Shown in pieces: positions 16,314 through 24,313 of a DNA stretch of 64,000 bases. The DNA is from Chloroflexota bacterium. Its GTDB lineage: Bacteria > Chloroflexota > Anaerolineae > Anaerolineales > Anaerolineaceae. Below the pieces are notes generated by a model. It saw only the letters and a list, made by a program, of their open reading frames with translations. It made no database searches and was not told the DNA's origin. The stretch lies in NCBI GenBank assembly GCA_029265085.1, contig JAJUJY010000006.1, positions 1 through 64,000 of the forward strand. Direction: 5' to 3'. Each line of letters begins with the position of its first letter. The first letter of the stretch is position 1. The position numbers and the translations under genes are program-made.

Positions 16314-17465
16314 ATGAACATAACAATGTCAACCAGTTCCAGCTCAAGCCTTCCATTTACCGCCCATAAACCCGTGATTAAAGTTGTCGGGCTGGGCGGC
16401 GGTGGATCCAACGCTATTAATCGCATGATCGAATTAGGATTTACCGGTGTCGATTTTATCGCCTGCAATACTGACGCACAGGCATTAAAAAGCAGCCTTG
16501 CGACCACCAAAATCCAATTAGGTCCCCGAGTGACCCGCGGATTAGGCGCAGGCGGCGATCCAAAAATTGGTGAAGCTGCTGCCGAAGAAAGCTATCGTGA
16601 ATTAAATGCAGCTATGGCAGGCGCAGATATGGTCTTTTTGACCGCCGGCATGGGTGGCGGGACCGGAACTGGGGCAATTGCAATTGCAGCCCGGGTTGCT
16701 CGTGCGTTAGGTGCGGTAACCGTTGCAGTCGTAACCACACCGTTCATGTTCGAGATTGGCAAGCGCCAGGTAAATGCCCGCGAGGGATTAGCCAAACTTC
16801 GCCCCTACACCGATACCCTGATCACAATCCCTAATGATCGTCTGCTAAAAGTTGCTCCTCGAGATTTACCGCTGGAAATGGCATTCCGGTTGGCAGATGA
16901 TGTTCTGCGCCAGGGAATCCAGGGGATTTCCGAATTGATTACGGAAACCGGTGTGATCAACGTGGACTTTGCTCATATCCGCCGTGTTATGCAATCCGGT
17001 GGCGGGTCTTTACTCTCTATCGGTGTTGGCCAGGGTGAACGGAAAGCTCAAAAAGCCATTGACCTGGCTCTTCACCACCCCCTCATTGAAACCATTAACC
17101 TTGAAAATGCTTCCGGAATTATTGTAAACTTCACCGCTGGTCCGGACCTGACCTTCATCGAGGTTGTTGAAGCGCTGAATGAACTGCAAGAAAAGACCAA
17201 CAATCAGGCTGAAATTATTCCGGGCGTCATTACTGACGAGCGGATGGGCGATCGAGTTCAAGTAATTATGGTCATCACAGGACTGGGAGCCACCCCCGTG
17301 GAAGTTCCTGCCCAGGTACGGAAAGCTCCTGTGCCTGAACCCAAAGCACAAGAAAACATAGAAATTCCAGTGGCACATTTTCAATCCGCTCCTCGCCAAC
17401 TCGAGCCAGCTGGTATTCAAAACGATCTGGATATCCCGGCTTTCTTACGCCGCCGTGTCCGCTAA
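16314..17465 (+). CDS. ftsZ: FtsZ-family GTPase with altered T7 catalytic loop
   Basis: Tubulin/FtsZ homologue, 383 residues. Nucleotide binding looks intact: VVGLGGGGSNAINRM, IACNTDAQAL, the tubulin signature GMGGGTGTGA and TLITIPNDRLLK. The C-terminal conserved peptide DIPAFLRRRVR, used by partners such as FtsA or SepF, is canonical. The T7 synergy loop reads NVDFAHIRRVM. Asn216 and Asp218 are kept, but the second catalytic acid (Asp212 in E. coli) is His221, so GTP hydrolysis is expected to be impaired or slow. FEGKKR is also changed to FEIGKR. No ftsA, ftsQ or mur genes flank it. It may be a second, specialised FtsZ paralogue rather than the main one. RBS GAGGTGA precedes the ATG. Confidence 0.88.
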   Translation: MNITMSTSSSSSLPFTAHKPVIKVVGLGGGGSNAINRMIELGFTGVDFIACNTDAQALKSSLATTKIQLGPRVTRGLGAGGDPKIGEAAAEESYRELNAAMAGADMVFLTAGMGGGTGTGAIAIAARVARALGAVTVAVVTTPFMFEIGKRQVNAREGLAKLRPYTDTLITIPNDRLLKVAPRDLPLEMAFRLADDVLRQGIQGISELITETGVINVDFAHIRRVMQSGGGSLLSIGVGQGERKAQKAIDLALHHPLIETINLENASGIIVNFTAGPDLTFIEVVEALNELQEKTNNQAEIIPGVITDERMGDRVQVIMVITGLGATPVEVPAQVRKAPVPEPKAQENIEIPVAHFQSAPRQLEPAGIQNDLDIPAFLRRRVR

Positions 17466-17483
17466 CCAAGGTTGGGTATATCT

Positions 17484-17702
17484 ATGGATGCAAAAGCGAT
17501 TACTGCGGTATGCAAACAGGTTTACCAACAATTTCCTGAGGTGAGCGGCTGCCAGCCTAAAGTTCGCGAGCAGGCAGAAGACACCTTCCTGCTTTTATTT
17601 GAAGCAAAAGTAAAGACCTCGGATGGCCGCAGTTTACCCCGCACCGTCCGAGCCGTTGCCAATGGACAGGGCAAAATCAAAAAACTCACTACATCACGTT
17701 AA
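17484..17702 (+). CDS. Small conserved hypothetical protein downstream of ftsZ-like gene
   Basis: A protein of about 72 residues, no membrane segment, not recognised. The sequence MDAKAITAVCKQVYQQFPEV is a predicted helix. A beta-rich half (TFLLLFEAKVKTSDGRSLP) and a basic tail (GQGKIKKLTTSR) follow. An upstream in-frame TTG at 17472 is also possible but has no spaced ribosome-binding site. It lies 18 nt after the ftsZ-like stop and is followed closely by the next small gene, so all appear to form one operon. Confidence 0.65.
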   Translation: MDAKAITAVCKQVYQQFPEVSGCQPKVREQAEDTFLLLFEAKVKTSDGRSLPRTVRAVANGQGKIKKLTTSR

Positions 17703-17720
17703 TCACCTGGAGCAACAAAC

Positions 17721-17930
17721 ATGAATGCACCTTTTTACCGAAAAGTTGAAATTGCCTTTTGGGATGGTTTGATTGAATTGATGGGACACTCGAAAGATCT
17801 TCCCCAATTAATGCGAAAAGCCCGTATGTTTGCCAAAAGCCCTGAGTTATATAAATCTCTTGGCATCATCATGGGCGGCGGTTTGGTCGGCTTTTTGTTT
17901 GGCTTTATTCTTCCGCAGGTGATCCGGTAA
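17721..17930 (+). CDS. Small single-pass membrane protein
   Basis: A 69-residue protein. Its amphipathic N-terminal two thirds (KVEIAFWDGLIELMGHSKDL...LMRKARMFAKSPELYKSLG) leads into a C-terminal glycine-rich membrane helix (IIMGGGLVGFLFGFILPQVI). That makes it a tail-anchored candidate with a cytoplasmic domain. The position between the FtsZ-like protein and two secreted proteins suggests it could link a cytoplasmic filament to the membrane; that is inference from context only. The next gene starts one base after its stop. Confidence 0.7.
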   Translation: MNAPFYRKVEIAFWDGLIELMGHSKDLPQLMRKARMFAKSPELYKSLGIIMGGGLVGFLFGFILPQVIR

Positions 17931-17931
17931 G

Positions 17932-19047
17932 ATGAAAAACGTGGTTCGTGTTTGGATGGTCGGATTGATCCTTTTGCTGGCAATAAGTTGGCCAGCTCAA
18001 TCCGTCCTGGCAGCCAAAGGCCTGCCCGGCTCTCCAGATTTCGGTGTAGGAATCTGGTACCATCCGGAAGGGGATCTCTCCGCCATTGCCTTAGCTGGCC
18101 TGCAAGACCTCTCTCCCGATTGGTCAGCAATCGAGTTCTCCTGGGCTGTACAAATGCCTGATCCAAACACAGCCATCCAATGGGCTTCCTTTGACACTTT
18201 CATCCAAACAGCAGCTGCAAAAAACACCAGCATTATGCTCAGTTTAACCAATCCGCCAGCCTGGGCAATGACCGGGCAAGGACCGGATACTGGTTATACC
18301 CTGCAAATCATCACACAAATTGTCAATCGTTATCCGGCTATTCAAGCAATTGAATTATTTCCTGGGGCGAATACCTTAAAAGGCTGGGGCAATACGCCCA
18401 ACCCTGCGCATTATGCCGCTCTGTATAACCAGGTAATTAATCACCTCTCCTCTACTGGTTCGCAGGCAGTATTAATTGCGGGCGGGTTACGCGGGCTTGC
18501 CCCCTCCTCAAATCCATCGGATGTTGACGATCTTACTTTCTTGCAGGGTTTATATGATGCCGGATTAAAGTCAACAATGCCAATCGTTTCAATTCAACTG
18601 CCAGTCACCAGCGGTGATCCGTTGCAAAATCCAGCCAATCAATCGCATCTGGCTGTGCGGCATTACGAAGAAATTCGCCGGGTTATGTTAGCAGCAGAAC
18701 ACACAAATGGCTTGATTTGGATTACGTTGATTAACGCACCTGATGGTACAATAAATACACAAGATACACAGTATAATGACCTTAATCAACAGGCCATTTG
18801 GTATCAACAAGCTTTAGCGCAGATTCGATCACAGCTATATATTGGGGTGGTATTCATTCAGCATCTGAATCCTGCATCAAACTCCAGTACGATTACTGCG
18901 AACACCCCGCTTATTTTAAGTAATTCTCAAGCCCATCCGTTTTATAATGTACTAAAAGCGTTCTTCTCATCCACCAATCCTGGCACATCTAGTCCACCAG
19001 GGAAACCTAAAGGAAACACACTGTTAAAGTGTAAAACAAAGACCTGA
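17932..19047 (+). CDS. Secreted TIM-barrel (glycosidase-fold-like) protein
   Basis: A 371-residue exported protein. The first 27 residues are a Sec signal peptide (MKNVVRVWMVGLILLLAISW...SVLAA). The mature part resembles a cellulase-like (beta/alpha)8 barrel: FGVGIWYHPEGD, WSAIEFSWAVQMP, KNTSIMLSLTNPPAWA, IQAIELFPGANTLKGWG, HYAALYNQVINHL, VLIAGGLRG, and LIWITLINAPDG. The positions where clan-A glycosidases place catalytic Glu residues are not obviously conserved: IELFPGAN replaces the usual NEP. It may therefore be a binding or scaffolding relative. It is cotranscribed with the small membrane protein (gap one base) and the gene at 19050. Confidence 0.75.
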   Translation: MKNVVRVWMVGLILLLAISWPAQSVLAAKGLPGSPDFGVGIWYHPEGDLSAIALAGLQDLSPDWSAIEFSWAVQMPDPNTAIQWASFDTFIQTAAAKNTSIMLSLTNPPAWAMTGQGPDTGYTLQIITQIVNRYPAIQAIELFPGANTLKGWGNTPNPAHYAALYNQVINHLSSTGSQAVLIAGGLRGLAPSSNPSDVDDLTFLQGLYDAGLKSTMPIVSIQLPVTSGDPLQNPANQSHLAVRHYEEIRRVMLAAEHTNGLIWITLINAPDGTINTQDTQYNDLNQQAIWYQQALAQIRSQLYIGVVFIQHLNPASNSSTITANTPLILSNSQAHPFYNVLKAFFSSTNPGTSSPPGKPKGNTLLKCKTKT

Positions 19048-19049
19048 CC

Positions 19050-19733
19050 ATGCGGAAGCTTGTCATCATCACCCTAACCATCCTCGCTTTTTTTGTTTGT
19101 CTTTTTCTTGGATTACAAGCTGCCGGTATTCTTCCGGGTGATTTGATAAAAGAATTAACGGGCATTTCGAAGGAATCATCCTTTTCATCTTCCCCCCTCC
19201 AACATAATTTGCTCGTCCTGCACGTGGACGACCTCCAGGCCGAAACCCCCAAATTGGTTTCGGTTTGGGGTTTAATTGTCTATTATCCGGATCCAAAATT
19301 AATCTTCCAGCCCTTATATCCTTTACCGGATACCAATGGAATGGACTATCCCGGTACGTTTAAATTGAGGGAAGATAAAACACTTTCACCGGAATTTATT
19401 AAAGCCGTTGGAGATTACAATCAAATTCATTGGGATGATTATATTATGGCAGATGATGCTGCTTACGTGCAACTCCATCAATTTATCACAAACGAAGAGA
19501 ATCCGGCAATTTCTCAGCAGCCAGAAATCCAGATTGCCGCAGAACAGAAAATGATTTCCAAACTCTGTGATGTGCTGGTGCAAAAACAAACGGAATTTCT
19601 TCTGCCAATCCGTTGGTCTCTACTTATACCTGATCATCTGCAGACCAGCCTCGACCTGGACAGGACCCTGGCGAAATGGGATATCCTCACCCACGGTGAG
19701 AAACCATTAAATTGCATGGTTTTTGGGGATTAA
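19050..19733 (+). CDS. Secreted/membrane-anchored protein of unknown function
   Basis: A 227-residue protein with an N-terminal membrane anchor or signal sequence (KLVIITLTILAFFVCLFLGLQA). The segment HNLLVLHVDDLQAETPKLVSVWGLIV resembles the first strand-loop-strand of LytR-CpsA-Psr domains, where the usual text is a variant of LLLGVDSR...DTIMLVSI. The arginines and aspartates that bind polyprenyl phosphate there are not evident. I treat the link as weak. It is the last gene of the 14946-19733 run and begins two bases after the previous stop. Confidence 0.6.
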   Translation: MRKLVIITLTILAFFVCLFLGLQAAGILPGDLIKELTGISKESSFSSSPLQHNLLVLHVDDLQAETPKLVSVWGLIVYYPDPKLIFQPLYPLPDTNGMDYPGTFKLREDKTLSPEFIKAVGDYNQIHWDDYIMADDAAYVQLHQFITNEENPAISQQPEIQIAAEQKMISKLCDVLVQKQTEFLLPIRWSLLIPDHLQTSLDLDRTLAKWDILTHGEKPLNCMVFGD

Positions 19734-19927
19734 ATCTCTAAATTGGTTACCTTTGACCCATAAAAAACAAAATATTGACACTTTGTGCGATATCGTTGAT
19801 CGTTTATATTAAGTTTTAATATTGGTTTATTCCCCCCTCCTCGTTGAATAAAATTTATATTTGCAACACCCCCATCCTTTTACAAATGATTTGCCCACAG
19901 GGAGTTCGTTATTTTTGGAGAGTGCTT

Positions 19928-20956
19928 ATGAAAAAATACAACCGGCGTGAATTTTTAAGAGCTATGCTGATCGGTTCGGGCGCACTGGCAGTGAACACAA
20001 TCCTTTCTGCGTGCCGTCCTAAAATTGAACCAGATCAAGCTGCAATACCGATTTTAAACACACCCACCAATGCTCCCGCTCCCTCTGCTTATCCAACAGA
20101 CACTACCAAACCCACACCATTTTCAACTGCAACAACGCCCCCAACTTCATATCTTGCAGTTGCTCGAGGAACAGATCCAGAAATGATGGTACGGAGAGCT
20201 TTAGCATCCTTAGGCGGAATGGAAAATTTTGTCCCCCAAGGTGCTTCGGTAGTGATCAAACCCAATATCTGCGTGGCATATCATTCGTATGAATATGCAG
20301 CCACTACCAATCCCTGGGTTGTTGGTGCATTGGTCAAATTAGCATTTGAGGCTGGGGCAAAATCGGTCAAAGTTATGGACTTTCCTTTCGGCGGCTCTGG
20401 CGAGGAAGCGTACCGTGTCAGCGGGATTGAGGATCAAGTCAAAGCCGCAGGGGGTGAAATGGTTGTAATGAAAGCCCTGCGTTTTCAAGAAGTGGATCTA
20501 CCCGATTCTGGAAAACTAAAATTCACCAAAATCTTTGATGAGGTAATCAATTCTGACGTATTGATTAATGTTCCCATTGCCAAGCATCATGGTTTAGCCC
20601 GCTTAACCCTGGGAATGAAAAATCTGATGGGAACCATTTATAATCGTGAAGCACTGCATCAGAACCTGGGAGTCATGCTAACAGATCTTGCCAGCTTTCT
20701 GCGTCCTCAATTAACAGTTGTTGATGCCAACCGCATATTGATGGCAAATGGGCCTACTGGCGGTAATTTGGACGATGTCAAAGAGATGAACACCCTGATT
20801 GCCAGCCCGGATATCGTTGCGGCAGATAGTTATGCAGCCACCTTATTTGGGCTGCAACCGGAAGACCTTGCCTATATCAGAGAAGGTGCTGCGCGTGGTT
20901 TAGGGCGCAGTGATTTGGCGAATTTGAAGATTGAGGAAATAAACGTCGATGCCTAA
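19928..20956 (+). CDS. DUF362 lipoprotein with twin-arginine signal
   Basis: Exported DUF362 protein of about 342 residues. The N-terminus is a Tat-type signal (NRREFLRAMLIGSG) ending in a lipobox, LSAC, so it is predicted to be folded in the cytoplasm and lipid-anchored outside. A Pro/Thr-rich linker (residues 25-70) leads to the DUF362 domain: VVIKPNICVAYHSYEYAATT, VKVMDFPFGGSGEEAY, INVPIAKHHGLARLTLGMKN and ADSYAATLFG. DUF362 proteins frequently accompany ferredoxin-type proteins, and this gene overlaps the polyferredoxin gene by 8 nt. The start at 19928 has GGAG upstream; a longer in-frame ATG at 19844 would spoil the signal peptide. Confidence 0.87.
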   Translation: MKKYNRREFLRAMLIGSGALAVNTILSACRPKIEPDQAAIPILNTPTNAPAPSAYPTDTTKPTPFSTATTPPTSYLAVARGTDPEMMVRRALASLGGMENFVPQGASVVIKPNICVAYHSYEYAATTNPWVVGALVKLAFEAGAKSVKVMDFPFGGSGEEAYRVSGIEDQVKAAGGEMVVMKALRFQEVDLPDSGKLKFTKIFDEVINSDVLINVPIAKHHGLARLTLGMKNLMGTIYNREALHQNLGVMLTDLASFLRPQLTVVDANRILMANGPTGGNLDDVKEMNTLIASPDIVAADSYAATLFGLQPEDLAYIREGAARGLGRSDLANLKIEEINVDA

Positions 20957-22508
20957 ACGGCCTCTTTCCCAAAGATCATCCGTCAAAAATACCATTTTGA
21001 ATTGGGTTAATTTGCGGCGTTTCATGCAAATCCTGGCATTGATCCTTTTTACCGCCGGATTTATCGGCCTAGCAAGAGGAAGCCAGGCTTCACAAACGGG
21101 CAAAATTCTGATTCAGCTCAGCCCGCTGACCATGCTGGCCAATGGGTTGAGCAGCAAGGAATTCTTATCCTTTACGTTGTTGGGGCTCATCCTCATTCTC
21201 GCTGCCGTGATTACCGGGCGAGCCTGGTGCGGATGGCTTTGTCCTATGGGTACAATCCTTGACCTGTTCGGTTTCTTGCATCCAAAACAAAAAAAGCAGT
21301 CCCAGCCAGCCGAGCAGCTGCGCCAGATCAAGTACGGCATATTGGTCATCATTCTCATTGCAGCCATATTTGGCAACCTGACCTTATTGGCTATTGACCC
21401 GCTCACCCTGTTTTTCCGCAGCACAGCATCTGTGATCTGGCCTGCTTTAGACCGTATCATCAGTGCGGTTGAACGAGTTCTTTACCCTGTTCCGTTATTC
21501 AGTGATGCCGTCCTGTGGTTGGATGATTTGCTTCGGCCGGTTGTATTACCTGTTGAACCATTTTTTTACCGTTCAACCGTGATCGTATTTCTTTTGTTTG
21601 CCAGTGTCATCGGTTTAAACACGGTTGCCGTCCGCTTTTGGTGCCGGTATCTGTGTCCATTCGGTGGGTTATTGGGAATATTTAGCAAACTTGCTCTATT
21701 CCGCCGAGAAGTAAGCTCAGATTGCTCATCTTGCGGATTGTGTGAAAAATCCTGTCCCACCGGCACGATTGACCCCAATCGCGGTTATGCATCGGACCCT
21801 TCAGAATGCACGCTCTGTTTAAATTGCCTTCAAAAATGCCCTCGTTCCACCATCCAATGGCAGGTAAAAATAACACCCCCCCTCTGGATGCCCTACGATC
21901 CCAACCGCCGGATTGTACTGGCCGGATTCGCAATTGCAGCCATTGGAACCGCCGTCTTAAATAGCGAAGCCAGCAGCCGGCGGCCATCTCCGACCTTATT
22001 ACGCCCCCCTGGCACAATTGAAAATGATTTCCTTTCCACCTGCATCCGTTGTGGAGCCTGCATACGAGCCTGCCCCACCAATGCTCTTCAACCAGCAGCC
22101 CTGGAGGCAGGGGTAAGCGGTTTATATACACCCATTCTAATTCCACGCCAGGGTTATTGCGATTATTCTTGTAATGCCTGTGGAGAGATTTGTCCAGTCC
22201 AGGCTATTCCTCCCCTGGCATTAGAAGAAAAACGGACCCAGGTGATTGGCAAAGCATATATTGACCAAAATATTTGCATCGCTTGGGCAGACCATCGAGA
22301 CTGTATTGTTTGCGAAGAAATGTGCCCCCTTGCTGAAAAAGCGATCACGCTGGAGGAAAATACGGTCAATGTTGAAAATCAACCCATAACGGTTCGCCTG
22401 CCGAAAGTTGACCGGGAAAAATGCATCGGTTGCGGCATTTGCGAATATAAATGCCCATTACCTTCTGAAGCAGCAATCAGGGTACAAAATTCCTCCCCGA
22501 TGGTATAG
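20949..22508 (+). CDS. NapH/MauN-type membrane polyferredoxin
   Basis: A 519-residue membrane iron-sulfur protein. The N-terminal half has four or five membrane helices (LALILFTAGFIGLA, FTLLGLILILAAVITG, ILVIILIAAIFGNL, VIVFLLFASVIGLNTV) with the two NapH-like motifs WCGWLCPMG and FWCRYLCPFG. The C-terminal half carries several 4Fe-4S motifs: CSSCGLCEKSCP, CTLCLNCLQKCP, CIRCGACIRACP, CNACGEICP, CIVCEEMCP and CIGCGICEYKCP. It should pass electrons across the membrane. With the DUF362 lipoprotein it probably forms a membrane redox module; the donor and acceptor are unknown. The start overlaps the DUF362 stop. Confidence 0.9.
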   Translation: MPKRPLSQRSSVKNTILNWVNLRRFMQILALILFTAGFIGLARGSQASQTGKILIQLSPLTMLANGLSSKEFLSFTLLGLILILAAVITGRAWCGWLCPMGTILDLFGFLHPKQKKQSQPAEQLRQIKYGILVIILIAAIFGNLTLLAIDPLTLFFRSTASVIWPALDRIISAVERVLYPVPLFSDAVLWLDDLLRPVVLPVEPFFYRSTVIVFLLFASVIGLNTVAVRFWCRYLCPFGGLLGIFSKLALFRREVSSDCSSCGLCEKSCPTGTIDPNRGYASDPSECTLCLNCLQKCPRSTIQWQVKITPPLWMPYDPNRRIVLAGFAIAAIGTAVLNSEASSRRPSPTLLRPPGTIENDFLSTCIRCGACIRACPTNALQPAALEAGVSGLYTPILIPRQGYCDYSCNACGEICPVQAIPPLALEEKRTQVIGKAYIDQNICIAWADHRDCIVCEEMCPLAEKAITLEENTVNVENQPITVRLPKVDREKCIGCGICEYKCPLPSEAAIRVQNSSPMV

Positions 22509-22618
22509 TTGAAGAACAATGGAATATTGGCACAAATTTAGTCGACAATCCGTGATATAATTGTTGGGTTTTCTAACCAATTATCCTGTCCGTTCACGGT
22601 CAGGCAAATATTTTTCAT

Positions 22619-23194
22619 ATGGAGTTCAAGTTGAGCGAGCAAAAGAATCCCCAAATCATTGCTGACGATGTTGTCGTCACCCTGGAATACACCCTTACCG
22701 TGAACGGTGAAGTGCTGGATTCCTCCAAAGATTCCGGTCCCATCGTGTTCTTACAGGGATACCAGAACATCGTTCCCGGCCTGGAAAAAGCCCTTTACGG
22801 CATGAAAGTCGGCGACAAAAAATCCGTCAAAGTCACCCCCGCAGAAGGTTACGGTGATGTTGATCCCGAAGCTGTGATGGAACTGCCCAAGTCCGAATTC
22901 CCCGAGGAAATCCCCCTCGAGGTTGGCGTAGAACTGGATATTCAGGACGAAGACGGCGAAATCATGACCGCCACCATCGTTTCTGTAAACAAGAATTCCG
23001 TCAAACTGGACTTCAATCACCCTTTGGCTGGCCAGGAATTAAATTTCGATGTTGAAATTGCCGACCTGCGCGAAGCAACCGAGGAAGAAATTCAGCACGG
23101 CCATGTTCACGGTGAAGATTTCGACGAAGATGATGAATATTACGAGGGCGATGAAGATTTATTCGACCTCGAAGATGACAATCACAAACGCTAA
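22619..23194 (+). CDS. slyD: FKBP-type peptidyl-prolyl isomerase, SlyD-like
   Basis: Cytosolic prolyl isomerase and chaperone, 191 residues. The FKBP half has VVTLEYTLTVNGEVLDSS and GLEKALYGMKVGDKKSV, with the insert-in-flap domain (MELPKSEFPEEIPLEVG) between; it closes with NHPLAGQELNFDVEI. The tail is short and very acidic with a HGHVHG cluster, so metal binding is possible but weaker than in E. coli SlyD. A TTG at 22631 has an ideal GGAG six bases upstream. It is a credible alternative start that would remove four residues. A TATAAT lies at 22556-22561. Codon choice favours highly expressed genes. Confidence 0.93.
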   Translation: MEFKLSEQKNPQIIADDVVVTLEYTLTVNGEVLDSSKDSGPIVFLQGYQNIVPGLEKALYGMKVGDKKSVKVTPAEGYGDVDPEAVMELPKSEFPEEIPLEVGVELDIQDEDGEIMTATIVSVNKNSVKLDFNHPLAGQELNFDVEIADLREATEEEIQHGHVHGEDFDEDDEYYEGDEDLFDLEDDNHKR

Positions 23195-23213
23195 GCCGTA
23201 AACAAAAACTAAT

Positions 23214-23254
23214 CCAAAACACCCCAACCAATGCCTGGCTGGGGTGTTTTCTTT
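23214..23254 (+). terminator. Intrinsic terminator after slyD
   Basis: AAAACACCCC (23216-23225) pairs with GGGGTGTTTT (23241-23250), with further pairing inside the stem and a T-run after it. Confidence 0.87.
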
Positions 23255-23347
23255 GAGGGTTCTAAGTATAATAAGGAAGCGTCTTGAAAAAATAACCCAA
23301 TACTGAGAATTCATCAAGTTAATTTCGTATCCCTGGAGATATCGCGC

Positions 23348-24304
23348 ATGAACGATGTACAAACCTATGTTAATCAGGTGCTGGATAATGTTGAAAAAGT
23401 CATTATCGGCAAACGACCAACCATTCAACTGATGATGGTTGCCTTATTGTGCGAAGGGCATGTACTGCTGGAAGATGTCCCTGGGGTTGGAAAAACCATG
23501 TTAGCTCGTTCTGTAGCAGTCAGCATTGGTGGTGGTTTTAAAAGATTGCAATGCACTCCCGATCTTCTTCCAAATGATATAACCGGCATCTCCGTGTACA
23601 ACCAACAAATCGGTGAATTTGAATTTCGTCCTGGACCTGTATTTGTCAACGTCTTACTCGCCGATGAAATCAATCGAGCCACACCGCGCACACAATCGGC
23701 ATTACTAGAGGCAATGCAAGAACAACAGGTTACTATTGATGGGGTAAGCCGGTCTCTACCCCGTCCATTTATGGTGTTGGCTACCCAAAATCCAATTGAG
23801 TATGAAGGCACTTTTCCTTTGCCGGAAGCACAATTAGACCGATTCCTTATGCGCATTTCCATGGGTTATCCAGCGTTAGAGGATGAAAAAAAGGTCTTGA
23901 TCAATCTGCAGCGCGAGCACCCAATTTTATCCATTTCGCCAGTGGTGAACAGTGATGATCTATTAAAACTTCAACATCAAATTTGGGATATTTATCTGGA
24001 TGAGACCCTTCAGGATTATATTTTGCGCCTGGTCCATGCAACCCGCAATCACCCAGACTTGTTACTTGGCGCCAGCCCAAGAGCAAGCCTGGCATTGTTT
24101 AAAACAGCTCAGGCATTTGCAGCCATTCAAGGTCGTGATCACGTGATTCCTGAGGATATCCATCACCTTGCAATTCCAACCCTGGCTCACCGGCTGATCC
24201 TTCGCCCGGAATCTGAACTGCGCGGTAAAACAACCGCGATCATTATTCAAGAAATTTTAGAACAAACTCCCCTCCCTCTAGATATAAAAAAACCAGAAAA
24301 ATAA
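23348..24304 (+). CDS. MoxR-family AAA+ ATPase
   Basis: A 318-residue MoxR chaperone-like ATPase. Walker A is GVGKTML in LLEDVPGVGKTMLARS, Walker B is LLADEINRA, sensor 1 is MVLATQNPIEYEGTFPLPEA, and the C-terminal lid has LLLGASPRASLALFKTAQA. MoxR proteins work with VWA or DUF58 partners to mature or assemble protein complexes. Here the DUF58 gene follows by 9 nt, and the DUF4129 membrane protein by another 8 nt. GGAG precedes the ATG by nine bases. Confidence 0.94.
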   Translation: MNDVQTYVNQVLDNVEKVIIGKRPTIQLMMVALLCEGHVLLEDVPGVGKTMLARSVAVSIGGGFKRLQCTPDLLPNDITGISVYNQQIGEFEFRPGPVFVNVLLADEINRATPRTQSALLEAMQEQQVTIDGVSRSLPRPFMVLATQNPIEYEGTFPLPEAQLDRFLMRISMGYPALEDEKKVLINLQREHPILSISPVVNSDDLLKLQHQIWDIYLDETLQDYILRLVHATRNHPDLLLGASPRASLALFKTAQAFAAIQGRDHVIPEDIHHLAIPTLAHRLILRPESELRGKTTAIIIQEILEQTPLPLDIKKPEK

Positions 24305-24313
24305 GTTCACCAC

